DNA of 64,000 nucleotides from positions 42,457 to 106,456 of the forward strand of contig JAIXWG010000071.1 in assembly GCA_027482245.1 (NCBI GenBank). The letters are read 5' to 3'. Source of the DNA: Acetobacteraceae bacterium. GTDB lineage: Bacteria; Pseudomonadota; Alphaproteobacteria; Acetobacterales; Acetobacteraceae. Shown in pieces: positions 9,068 to 16,948 of the stretch; the stretch's first letter is position 1, and each line of letters starts with the position of its first letter. The position numbers were made by a program, and so were the translations under genes. The notes under the pieces are model-generated. The model worked only from the letters and a program-made list of their open reading frames with translations, ran no database searches and was not told the origin of the DNA.

Positions 9068-9095
9068 GCGCCGGCGCCCTAAACAGCGCCGGCGC
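9068..9095 (+). terminator. GC-rich hairpin after the amidase
   Basis: GCGCCGGCGC at 9068-9077 and again at 9086-9095 can pair as a 10-bp stem around an 8-base loop (CCTAAACA). It lies between the amidase stop and the DUF47 gene. No T-tract follows, so it may be a Rho-dependent stop, an mRNA stabiliser or part of the downstream leader. Confidence 0.35.
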
Positions 9096-9115
9096 CGCGC
9101 CAAGGGATTCCATCC

Positions 9116-9757
9116 ATGTTCACCTGGTTCCGCCGCCTGCTGCCGCGGGAGGAGAAGTTCTTCGACCTCTATGCGCGCCACGCGGACATCATCGTGCGCG
9201 GCGCCGAGGAACTCTGCGGCATGCTGCAGGGAGGCGAGGCGGTGCGCCGCCACTATCCCAATGTCCTGGCTGCGGAGGATGAGGCCGACGCCATCACGCG
9301 GGAGGTGGTGCAGGCCGTCCGCCGCACCTTCGTCACGCCCTTCGACCGCGGCGACATCCAGGCCCTGATCGGCCGCATGGACGATACGATCGACCAGATG
9401 AAGAAGGCCGCCAAGGCCATCATGCAGTTCGAGATGACGGAATTCGACAGCGACTACCAGCGCATGGGCGACGCGGTGCTGCGATCCGCCCACCTGCTGC
9501 GCGATGCCGTGCCGCTGCTGGCGGAGATCACGCCCAATGCCGGCCGGATCAACGAATTGTGCGAGCAGATCCGCCGCGTGGAGGGCGAGGCCGACGACAT
9601 CCACGATGCCGGCGTCACCGCGCTGTACCACCAGTGCCGCCACGATGCGCTCCGCTTCATCGCGCAGCGGGAGGTGCTGGACCAGCTGGAGAAAGTGGTG
9701 GACCGCTTCGACGACGCCGCGAACGAGATCGAGGGCATCGTGGTCGAGCACGTCTAG
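9116..9757 (+). CDS. DUF47 / PhoU-related phosphate transport accessory protein
   Basis: A 213-residue all-helical protein of the DUF47 (UPF0111, TIGR00153) family, distantly related to PhoU. Typical features are the start FFDLYARHADIIVRGA, EDEADAITREV near residue 57, the paired FVTPFDRGDIQALIGRMDD segment and the C-terminal EVLDQLEKVVDRFDDAAN. Proteins of this family sit beside PiT transporters and modulate phosphate uptake. The PiT gene starts 6-9 bp after this stop, so the two form an operon. The start has no strong Shine-Dalgarno but gives the full-length family product. Confidence 0.92.
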   Translation: MFTWFRRLLPREEKFFDLYARHADIIVRGAEELCGMLQGGEAVRRHYPNVLAAEDEADAITREVVQAVRRTFVTPFDRGDIQALIGRMDDTIDQMKKAAKAIMQFEMTEFDSDYQRMGDAVLRSAHLLRDAVPLLAEITPNAGRINELCEQIRRVEGEADDIHDAGVTALYHQCRHDALRFIAQREVLDQLEKVVDRFDDAANEIEGIVVEHV

Positions 9758-9766
9758 GCCCCGGTG

Positions 9767-10771
9767 ATGGACACGACGCTCGCCCTGCCGCTGCTCTACG
9801 GCCTCATCGCCGTCGCGCTGCTGTTCGACTTCCTGAACGGCCTGCACGATGCCGCCAATTCCATCGCCACCATCGTGGCGACGCGCGTGCTGCGGCCGCA
9901 ATTCGCGGTGGTCTGGGCGGCCTTCTTCAACACCATCGCCTTCCTGTTCTTCGGCCTGCATGTCGCCCAGACCATCGGCACCGGCATCGTCGAGGCGCAG
10001 ATCATCGACCCCCGCGTGATCTTCGGCGCGCTGATGGGCGCCATCAGCTGGAACGTCATCACCTGGCGGCTCGGCATCCCCTCCTCCTCCTCCCACGCGC
10101 TGGTGGGGGGGATCGTCGGCGCGGGCACGGCCAAGGCGGGGTTCGGCGTCATCGTCTGGTCGGGGCTCGGCAAGACGCTGGCGGCCATCGTGATGTCGCC
10201 GCTGATCGGGCTGGTCCTGGCGCTGGTGCTGGTCTTCATCGTCTCCTGGGCCTGCGCACGCACCACGCCCTTCGTCGTGGACAGGACCTTCCGCCGCCTG
10301 CAGTTCATCTCGGCCTCGCTCTACTCGCTCGGCCATGGCGGCAATGACGCGCAGAAGACGATGGGCATCATCGCCGTCCTGCTCTTCTCCCAGGGCATGA
10401 TGCCGGATGGCTTCCACGTGCCCTTCTGGGTCGTCATCGCCTGCCAGCTGGCCATGGGGTTCGGCACGCTGTTCGGCGGCTGGAAGATCGTCCACACCAT
10501 GGGGTCGAAGATCACGCGGCTGACGCCGGTGCAGGGCTTCTGCGCGGAGACGGGCGGCGCCATCACGCTGTTCGCCGCCACCTGGCTTGGCATCCCCGTC
10601 TCCACCACCCACACCATCACCGGCGCCATCATCGGCGTCGGTGCGGCGAAGCGGGCATCCGCGGTGCGCTGGGGCATCGCGGGCAACATCGTCATCGCCT
10701 GGGTCGTCACCATCCCCGCCGCCGCGCTGATCGCCGCGGCGGCCTACGGGGCAGTCGGTCTGTTCAGGTAG
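9767..10771 (+). CDS. pit: PiT family inorganic phosphate transporter
   Basis: A 334-residue inner-membrane permease with about ten predicted spans. It shows both inverted-repeat signatures of the PiT family: FLNGLHDAANSIAT with GIPSSSSHALVGG in the first half, and GHGGNDAQKTMG with GIPVSTTHTITGA in the second. It imports phosphate, probably as a metal-phosphate complex, with protons or sodium. A GTG directly precedes the chosen ATG and could add one residue. It is co-transcribed with the DUF47 gene. Its stop abuts the stop of the convergent UxaA-family gene with no base between. Confidence 0.94.
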   Translation: MDTTLALPLLYGLIAVALLFDFLNGLHDAANSIATIVATRVLRPQFAVVWAAFFNTIAFLFFGLHVAQTIGTGIVEAQIIDPRVIFGALMGAISWNVITWRLGIPSSSSHALVGGIVGAGTAKAGFGVIVWSGLGKTLAAIVMSPLIGLVLALVLVFIVSWACARTTPFVVDRTFRRLQFISASLYSLGHGGNDAQKTMGIIAVLLFSQGMMPDGFHVPFWVVIACQLAMGFGTLFGGWKIVHTMGSKITRLTPVQGFCAETGGAITLFAATWLGIPVSTTHTITGAIIGVGAAKRASAVRWGIAGNIVIAWVVTIPAAALIAAAAYGAVGLFR

Positions 10772-12319
10772 CTACCCCGTGATGCCGATCTGCCAGGGCG
10801 CGAATTCGTGCTTGCCGACGCCGAGTTCCTCGCTCTTGGTCTTCTCGCCGGAGGCGATGCGCAGCATCAGGTCGAGGATGCGCTCCCCCATCTCCTCCAT
10901 GCTCGCCGTGCCGTCCAGGATCTCCCCGCAATTGATGTCCATGTCCTCCTCCAGCCGGCGGAACATGGGCGTGTTGGTGGCGAGCTTGACGGAGGGCACG
11001 GGCTTCGCGCCATACATGGACCCGCGCCCGGTGGTGAAGGCGATCATGTTGGCGCCGCCCGCGACCTGGCCGGTGGCGGAGACGGGGTCGAAGCCCGGCG
11101 TGTCCATGAAGACGAAGCCCTTGGTCCGCACCGGCTCCGCATAGCGCAGCACATCCATCAGCGGCCCCGTGCCGCCCTTCATGGAAGCGCCCAGCGACTT
11201 CTCGAAGATGTTGGCGAGGCCGCCGGTCTGGTTGCCGGGGCTGACCGTGCCGTTGATCTGCGTATCGCGGCCCGGCGTGTAGACATCCTTCCACCAGCGG
11301 ATGCGCTCGATCAGCTTCTCGCCGACCTCCTGGCTCACCGCGCGCCGGGTCAGCGTGTGCTCCACGCCATAGATCTCCGGCGTCTCCGACAGGATCGCCG
11401 TGCCGCCATGCCGCACCAGCAGGTCCATCGCATTGCCGAGTGCCGGATTGGCGGTAATTGACGAAAAACCGTCGGAGCCGCCGCATTGCAGCCCGACCGT
11501 CAGATGCTCCGCGGACACCGTGCTGCGCGTCGCCTTGTTGGCCTCCGGCAGCATCTCCTTCACCGCGGCGATGCCGGCATCGATGCTCTTCCGCGTGCCG
11601 CCGATCTCCTGCATCACCAGCGTCTTCAGCAGCGGCCCGGGCGCGAGGCCCTGCTCCGCCAGCAGCCCTGCGATCTGGTTGCGCTCGCATCCCAAGCCGA
11701 TGACGACCACACCCGCGACATTGGGGTGGCGCATGTAGCCGCCCAGCGTCCGCCGCAGCAGCTGCATCGGCTCCCCGGACAATTCCATGCCGCAGCCCGT
11801 GGAATGGGTGAAGGCGGCGACGCCGTCCACGTTCGGCCATTCGGCAAGCCGCTCCTCCGTGAACCAGTCGGCGACCGCATGGCTGACGGTCGCGGAACAG
11901 TTCACGGAGGAGACGATGGCGATGTAGTTCCGCGTGCCGACGCGCCCATCCGGCCGCACGATCCCCTGGAAGGTCTTGCGCTGCTCCACGGGCACCATCT
12001 GCACCGGCCGGTAGTCGCGGCCGATGGCGTAGTCGCGGTCGAATTCCCGGAACTCGATGTTGTGGTTGTGCAGCATGGTGCCGGCGGGGATGTCGTCCGC
12101 CGCGAAGCCGATGGTGACCTGGTACTTCAGCACCGGGTCGCCCTTCCGCAGGTGCTGCGTCGCGATCTTGTAGCCCGCCGGCACCTTGTCCCGCGTCACC
12201 AGGTTCTCGCCGGGGATGGAGGTGCCGGGTTCGCATTCCGTGCGGGCGACGACGACGTTGTCATCGGGATGCAGGCGGATGACGGGGCCGTTCAGGCGCT
12301 TGGCGTGGAGGTCGATCAT
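10772..12319 (-). CDS. UxaA family hydrolase (altronate/galactarate dehydratase-like)
   Basis: A 515-residue protein with an N-terminal SAF domain (residues about 1-100, with NVVVARTECEPGT) and a UxaA/GarD dehydratase domain starting near PDGRVGTRNYIAIVSS. The conserved cysteine motifs SVNCSAT, STGCGMEL, GLGCERNQI and GLQCGGSDGFS match iron-dependent altronate and galactarate dehydratases, which make 2-keto-3-deoxy sugar acids. No uronate genes are adjacent, so the substrate is open; a general sugar-acid dehydratase is the safest call. The start follows the full SAF domain rather than an upstream in-frame ATG that would add 20 unrelated residues. Confidence 0.9.
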   Translation of the reverse strand: MIDLHAKRLNGPVIRLHPDDNVVVARTECEPGTSIPGENLVTRDKVPAGYKIATQHLRKGDPVLKYQVTIGFAADDIPAGTMLHNHNIEFREFDRDYAIGRDYRPVQMVPVEQRKTFQGIVRPDGRVGTRNYIAIVSSVNCSATVSHAVADWFTEERLAEWPNVDGVAAFTHSTGCGMELSGEPMQLLRRTLGGYMRHPNVAGVVVIGLGCERNQIAGLLAEQGLAPGPLLKTLVMQEIGGTRKSIDAGIAAVKEMLPEANKATRSTVSAEHLTVGLQCGGSDGFSSITANPALGNAMDLLVRHGGTAILSETPEIYGVEHTLTRRAVSQEVGEKLIERIRWWKDVYTPGRDTQINGTVSPGNQTGGLANIFEKSLGASMKGGTGPLMDVLRYAEPVRTKGFVFMDTPGFDPVSATGQVAGGANMIAFTTGRGSMYGAKPVPSVKLATNTPMFRRLEEDMDINCGEILDGTASMEEMGERILDLMLRIASGEKTKSEELGVGKHEFAPWQIGITG

Positions 12320-12409
12320 GGGGTCCTGGGGCGTCCTGGGGGGGTCTCGGCCGTGCTGCCGTTCCCCCCATATCGCCACATCAGGGGCCCGCTGTCAGCG
12401 GGCGCCGCC

Positions 12410-12820
12410 TCATTCCGCCGGCATCAGGGCGGGGTAGCGGCGGGGTGACCGGGCCATGGCCAGCAGCACCAGCCGCACCAGGAACATCGCCGTCCCCGCC
12501 AGCCAGACCAGCGCCGCCGCGATCGCCAGCGCCGGGGCCTGGTGCTCGATCGAGAGGTAGATGCCGAAGGGGAAGAGGAAGGCGCTGCTGGTGGAGAGCG
12601 CGAACTGCGCCAGGGCCGGTATCGGGTTGGCGTGCAGCTGCGGATAGGCCCGGAAGGTCAGGCCCATCAGCGCCAGCGACGTCCAGCCCAGCAGGTTGAG
12701 ATGGGCATGGACCGGCGCCAGGTGGAAATCATGCTGGATGCCCATCATGACACCGAGGCAGACGCCCACCAGCAGGCAGCAGGCGGCGGCGATGATGAAG
12801 AACAGCGGAAGCCGGGGCAT
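12410..12820 (-). CDS. Small four-helix membrane protein, haem-copper oxidase subunit I-like
   Basis: A 136-residue membrane protein with four predicted spans and a tight cytosolic C terminus (RSPRRYPALMPAE). The motif FHLAPVHAHLNLLGW (residues about 32-46) followed by YPQL resembles a segment of cbb3/NorB-type subunit I, in which histidines bind haem or copper. The protein is far too short for an oxidase subunit, so it is a stand-alone relative of that segment. Function is unknown; metal or haem binding by the HxH is an inference. It is monocistronic between divergent or unrelated genes. Confidence 0.75.
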   Translation of the reverse strand: MPRLPLFFIIAAACCLLVGVCLGVMMGIQHDFHLAPVHAHLNLLGWTSLALMGLTFRAYPQLHANPIPALAQFALSTSSAFLFPFGIYLSIEHQAPALAIAAALVWLAGTAMFLVRLVLLAMARSPRRYPALMPAE

Positions 12821-12911
12821 GGGTGAAGATCCTTGACTGAAGGGCGGCCCTTCTAGTCCCGCGCCGCCGCCGCTTCATGTCGCCAGCCGTTTCCTCCGTT
12901 TCACGCGTGTT

Positions 12912-13658
12912 TCACGACAACATCTGGCCGCCATCGACGATGATGGTCTGCCCCGTCACCCAGCGCGCCGCATCGCTCGCGAGGAACAGCGCGACCTCCG
13001 CCACCTCCTCCGGCGTGCCGAGCCGGCCGAAGGGGATCGATCCCAGGATGCGGTTGTAGAGCGCGGGGTCCGTCGTCCGCCGCTGTTCCCAGGACCCGCC
13101 AGGGAATTCGATGGAGCCCGGCGCCACCGCATTCACCCGCACGCCATCCGGCGCGAAGGCCGCCGCCTGGCTCTGCGTGTAGTTCACCAGCAACGCCTTC
13201 ACCGCCGCATAGGCCGGCGTGCGCAGCGAGGGCCGGAAGCCCGAGATCGAGGTCACGTTCACGATGCTGCCGCGGGCCTGCTTCAGCCAGGGCGTCGCGG
13301 CCCGGCTGGCGCGCACCGTCGCCATGACGTCCACATTGAGGCCGCGCGCCCAATCCTCCTCCGTGTCGCGGGACCCGAAGCCGCTGGCGTTGTTCACCAG
13401 CACGTCGATGCCGCCCAGCGCCGCCGCGGCCGCCTCCACCCAGCCCGTGACGTCCGCCAGCACGCCGAGGTCGGCGGCCATGGCATGGGCCGTCACGCCC
13501 TGCGACGCGATCTCGGCCCGCGTCGCCTCCAGCGCCTCCGCACCCCGCGCGCAGATGGACACCGCTGCCCCCGCCTGCGCGAAGCCTAGCGCGATCGACC
13601 GCCCGATGCCCCTGCTGCCGCCCGCCACCAGCACCCGCTTGCCCGCGAAACCCGCCAT
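12912..13658 (-). CDS. SDR family oxidoreductase
   Basis: A 248-residue short-chain dehydrogenase/reductase. It has the nucleotide motif GGSRGIG (13-19), NNAS (89-92), catalytic S137, and Y150-AAV-K154. The C terminus ends with the typical TGQTIIVDGGQ. Cofactor preference is probably NADP(H), given the arginine in GGSRG, though this is an inference. Substrate is unknown. The gene is divergent from the TPP enzyme at 13762 with about 100 bp between the starts, so both may share a control region and a pathway. Confidence 0.92.
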   Translation of the reverse strand: MAGFAGKRVLVAGGSRGIGRSIALGFAQAGAAVSICARGAEALEATRAEIASQGVTAHAMAADLGVLADVTGWVEAAAAALGGIDVLVNNASGFGSRDTEEDWARGLNVDVMATVRASRAATPWLKQARGSIVNVTSISGFRPSLRTPAYAAVKALLVNYTQSQAAAFAPDGVRVNAVAPGSIEFPGGSWEQRRTTDPALYNRILGSIPFGRLGTPEEVAEVALFLASDAARWVTGQTIIVDGGQMLS

Positions 13659-13761
13659 GATGCGTCTCCCTCTCCATGGCCTGGCAGCAGAGGGCGCGGC
13701 GCCCGTCTTGGCAAGCGGCGCGCGCGGGGGCAGAGGATGGATGATCGGGGGAAGGAACGGG

Positions 13762-15354
13762 ATGATGATTGTTGCGGAAGCCTTGCTTGCCGAACTCGCA
13801 CGGCGCGGCACGCGGCGCATCTGGGGCGTGCCGGGTGGCGGCTCCTCGCTCGACATCATCGCGGCCGCGCCGAAGCACGGCATCGACTTCGTGTTGGCGC
13901 GCCAGGAATCCAACGCGGCCATCGCCGCCATGGCGGATGCGGAACTGACGGGCGCGCCCGGCGTGGTGCTGACCACCAAGGGGCCTGGTGTCGGCAATGT
14001 CGTGAACGGCCTGGCCTGCGCCACGCTGGAACGGGCGCCGCTGCTGCTGCTGGCCGATGGCTTCACGCCGAAGCAGGTGACCTGGGTCACGCACCAGTAT
14101 TTCGACCAGCGCGCCATGACCGGTGGCGTCGTGAAGGGCTATGCCCGCGCCGATGAGGAAGCGCCGATGGCCGCCATCGCCGCGCTGCTGGACAAGGCGG
14201 AGGCCGCGCCGCGCGGCGCCGTGCATCTGGACCTGACCGGGGAGGCCGTGCGCCGCCCCGCGCCCCCCGCCGATCCGGTCCAGGCCATGGCGCCGCACCA
14301 CGCCCCCGTCGGCGACGCAGCCGCGCTGCTGGCCGCCGCGCGCCGCCCCGTGCTGCTGGTGGGGCTGGAGGCCGCGAACGCCCCCGACGCCGCCGCGCTG
14401 CGAGGCTTCGCGGAGGCGCTGGGCTGCCCCGTCCTCGTCACCTACAAGGCCAAGGGCGTGCTGCCGGACCGGCACCCCCTCTATGCCGGCATCGTCACGG
14501 GCGGCACACTGGAGGCGCCCTGCATCGGCCAGGCGGACCTCATCATCCAGGTGGGGCTGGACCCGGTGGAGCTGATCCTGCAGCCCTGGCGCTACACGGC
14601 GCCGATCCTCGACATCGCGCTGCGCCCGCATCCCGTGCGCTACGCCGATCCGACCGCCGCGCTGCATGGTCCGCTGGCCGACAGCATCGCGGCTCTGGAA
14701 CCGCGCGCTTCCACCTGGACCGCGACGGAGATCCCCGCGCTGCGCGAGGCAGCGCTGGCGGCGCTGGAATGGCAGGGCACAGGCGGCGTCTCGCCCCCCG
14801 ACATCGTCCGCATCGCGCAGAAGGAAGCGCGAGCCGCCAACGCCACGCCGCGTGTCGCCGTCGATGCCGGCGCGCACATGTTCTCCGCCACCGCCTTCTG
14901 GCAGTGCGAGCACCCGCGGGACCTGCTCATCTCGAACGGCCTCGCTTCCATGGGCTTCGCCCTGCCCGCCGGCCTCGCCGCCGCGCTGCATGACCCCGCG
15001 CGCGGCGCCATCGCCTTCACCGGCGATGGCGGGCTGATGATGTGCATGGGTGAGCTCGCCACCGCCGCGCAGCTGGGCGCGAAGCTCATCACCATCGTCT
15101 TCAACGACAGCGCCCTGTCGCTGATCGACATCAAGCAGCAGCAGCGCCAGCTGCCCCAGGCCGGCGTCCGCTTCACCCGCACGGATTTCGCCGCCATCGC
15201 GGAGGGCTTCGGCGTGAAGGGCCTGCGCGCCGACGACCCCGCGCAATACGCCGCCGCGCTGCGAGAGGCCTTTGCGCATGAGGGACCGTCGCTGATCGAC
15301 GTCACCGTCGATCCCGCCGGCTATCCCGCGCAGCTCCAGGCGATGCGGGGCTGA
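13762..15354 (+). CDS. Thiamine pyrophosphate-dependent enzyme (acetolactate synthase/benzoylformate decarboxylase type)
   Basis: A 530-residue three-domain TPP enzyme. The N-terminal PYR domain carries the activating glutamate (E49 in ARQES) and GVPGGGSS. The middle domain has LLVGLEAAN. The C-terminal PP domain has the metal/TPP motif GDGGLMMCMGELATAAQ ending in NDSALSLI. I chose the ATG preceded by GGAAGGAACGG over an ATG 21 bases upstream. The substrate is not evident; the family includes acetolactate synthases, 2-keto-acid decarboxylases and oxalyl-CoA decarboxylase. One base separates it from hyuB, so it is part of an operon with the HyuB/HyuA pair. Confidence 0.9.
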   Translation: MMIVAEALLAELARRGTRRIWGVPGGGSSLDIIAAAPKHGIDFVLARQESNAAIAAMADAELTGAPGVVLTTKGPGVGNVVNGLACATLERAPLLLLADGFTPKQVTWVTHQYFDQRAMTGGVVKGYARADEEAPMAAIAALLDKAEAAPRGAVHLDLTGEAVRRPAPPADPVQAMAPHHAPVGDAAALLAAARRPVLLVGLEAANAPDAAALRGFAEALGCPVLVTYKAKGVLPDRHPLYAGIVTGGTLEAPCIGQADLIIQVGLDPVELILQPWRYTAPILDIALRPHPVRYADPTAALHGPLADSIAALEPRASTWTATEIPALREAALAALEWQGTGGVSPPDIVRIAQKEARAANATPRVAVDAGAHMFSATAFWQCEHPRDLLISNGLASMGFALPAGLAAALHDPARGAIAFTGDGGLMMCMGELATAAQLGAKLITIVFNDSALSLIDIKQQQRQLPQAGVRFTRTDFAAIAEGFGVKGLRADDPAQYAAALREAFAHEGPSLIDVTVDPAGYPAQLQAMRG

Positions 15355-15355
15355 G

Positions 15356-16948
15356 ATGACACTCTCGGCACTTCGCCTCGGCAACGCCTGGGCACGCATC
15401 GCGGGGCTGATGGATGAGGCGGCGGAGACCTTCGTCCGCACCTCCTTCTCCTCCGTGGTGAGAGACAACTGGGACATGGCCGTCGGGCTGATGGACAGCG
15501 AGGGGCGGCAATTCGCGCAATCATCCCGCTCCGTCCCCAGCTTCGTCGGCACCATGCCGCGCACGCTGGCCGCCATGCTGGCCCGCATCCCGCGCGCGCG
15601 GCTGCAGCCGGGTGACGTGCTGATCAGCAATGACGGCTACCTCGGCACCGGGCACCTCAACGACATCACCATGGTGAAGCCGGTCTTCGCGCAGGGCCGC
15701 ATCACCGCCTGGATCGGCAGCATCTTCCACGCGACGGATATCGGCGGCGCGCCATCGGTCGAGGCGCGTGACGCCTGGGAGGAAGGCCTCACCATCCCCG
15801 TCGCGCGCATCCTGAAAGGCGGCGTGGAGAACGAGGACGTCATCGCCTTCCTCGAAGCCAATTGCCGCATGCCGGGCGAAGTGCTGGGCGACATCCGCGC
15901 GCAATTCGCCATGTATGACCAGGCCGAGCCCCGGCTGCTCCGCATCCTCGCCGAGGAAGGGATTTCGTCCGTTGACGAACTCGCCGCCGAGATCTTCGGC
16001 CGGTCGGAACGCGCGATGCGCGACGCCATCGCCGCCGTGCCGGATGGGGAGGTAACGGACGAGGTCACCGCCGATGGCTTCGAGCATCCCGTCACCATCC
16101 GGCTGCGCCTGGCCATCAAGGGCGATGGCCTGACGCTCGATTTCACCGGGACCGGCGCGCAGATCCCGCGCCCCGTGAACTCGCCACTGAACTTCACCCG
16201 CGCCTATTCCAAATACGCCGTCAAATGCGCCTTCGACCCGCTGACGCCGAACAACGATGGCAGCTTCCGGGCCATCACGCTGGTCGCGCCGGAAGGCAGC
16301 ATCGTGAACCCGCGCCATCCGGCGCCGGTCTGGGGCCGGCACCTCACGGGCCACTATCTCCCGATGCTCGTGCTGGCGGCGCTGGGAAAGATGATCCCGG
16401 ATCGCGTGGTGGCGGAATGCGGCAGCCCGCTCTGGAACGTCTACTTCACGGGCGAGCAGCCTGATGGCCGCCGCTATGTCCGCATGTTCTTCATGAATGG
16501 CGGCCACGGTGCCGCGGCGTCCCATGACGGCGCCTCCTGCCTCTCCTTCCCCTCCAACGTCGCGACGCAGCCGGTGGAGCAGTTCGAGAATGCGGTGCCG
16601 ATGCTGGTGACGGAGAAGTCGCTGATCGCGGGCAGCGGCGGCGATGGCCGGACGCGTGGGGGGCTCGGCCAGCGCCTCGGCTTCCGTGTGATCGGCGACA
16701 AGCCGGTCACCGCCACCTACCGCCATGAACGCGTGCAGCATCCCCCGCGCGGGTTGCTGGGCGGCGGGGCCGGGCGCGGGGGCCGCGACCTGCTCAACGG
16801 CAAGCCCGTCGCCGCCAAGGCGCGCATCACGCTGCAGCCCGGCGATACGCTGACCTTCGAGACCCCCGGCGGCGGCGGCTTCGGCCCGCCCGTGGAACGC
16901 AGCGCCGAAGCCCGCGCGGCGGATGCCGCGGAAGGCTATGTGGCATGA
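15356..16948 (+). CDS. Hydantoinase B/oxoprolinase family protein
   Basis: A 530-residue HyuB-type subunit. Recognised from the start (RIAGLMDEAAETFVRTSFS), the metal-site region DVLISNDGYLGTGHLNDIT (residues about 87-105), the FTGTGAQIPRPVNSPLNFT block and the glycine-rich end (FETPGGGGFGPP). HyuB partners with HyuA in ATP-dependent N-methylhydantoinases, 5-oxoprolinases and acetone or acetophenone carboxylases. The substrate cannot be read here. It overlaps hyuA by ATGA and follows the TPP enzyme by one base. Confidence 0.93.
   Translation: MTLSALRLGNAWARIAGLMDEAAETFVRTSFSSVVRDNWDMAVGLMDSEGRQFAQSSRSVPSFVGTMPRTLAAMLARIPRARLQPGDVLISNDGYLGTGHLNDITMVKPVFAQGRITAWIGSIFHATDIGGAPSVEARDAWEEGLTIPVARILKGGVENEDVIAFLEANCRMPGEVLGDIRAQFAMYDQAEPRLLRILAEEGISSVDELAAEIFGRSERAMRDAIAAVPDGEVTDEVTADGFEHPVTIRLRLAIKGDGLTLDFTGTGAQIPRPVNSPLNFTRAYSKYAVKCAFDPLTPNNDGSFRAITLVAPEGSIVNPRHPAPVWGRHLTGHYLPMLVLAALGKMIPDRVVAECGSPLWNVYFTGEQPDGRRYVRMFFMNGGHGAAASHDGASCLSFPSNVATQPVEQFENAVPMLVTEKSLIAGSGGDGRTRGGLGQRLGFRVIGDKPVTATYRHERVQHPPRGLLGGGAGRGGRDLLNGKPVAAKARITLQPGDTLTFETPGGGGFGPPVERSAEARAADAAEGYVA

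Noticed and set aside
7610..10612. A 1000-codon open frame on the minus strand covering the amidase, DUF47 and PiT genes
   Set aside because: It is antisense to three clear genes and has a His/Arg/Gly/Asp-rich composition typical of GC-rich shadow frames, with no recognisable domain.
12901..15630. A 909-codon minus-strand frame opposite the TPP enzyme
   Set aside because: It covers the TPP enzyme, whose catalytic motifs are clear on the plus strand; the product has no coherent fold.
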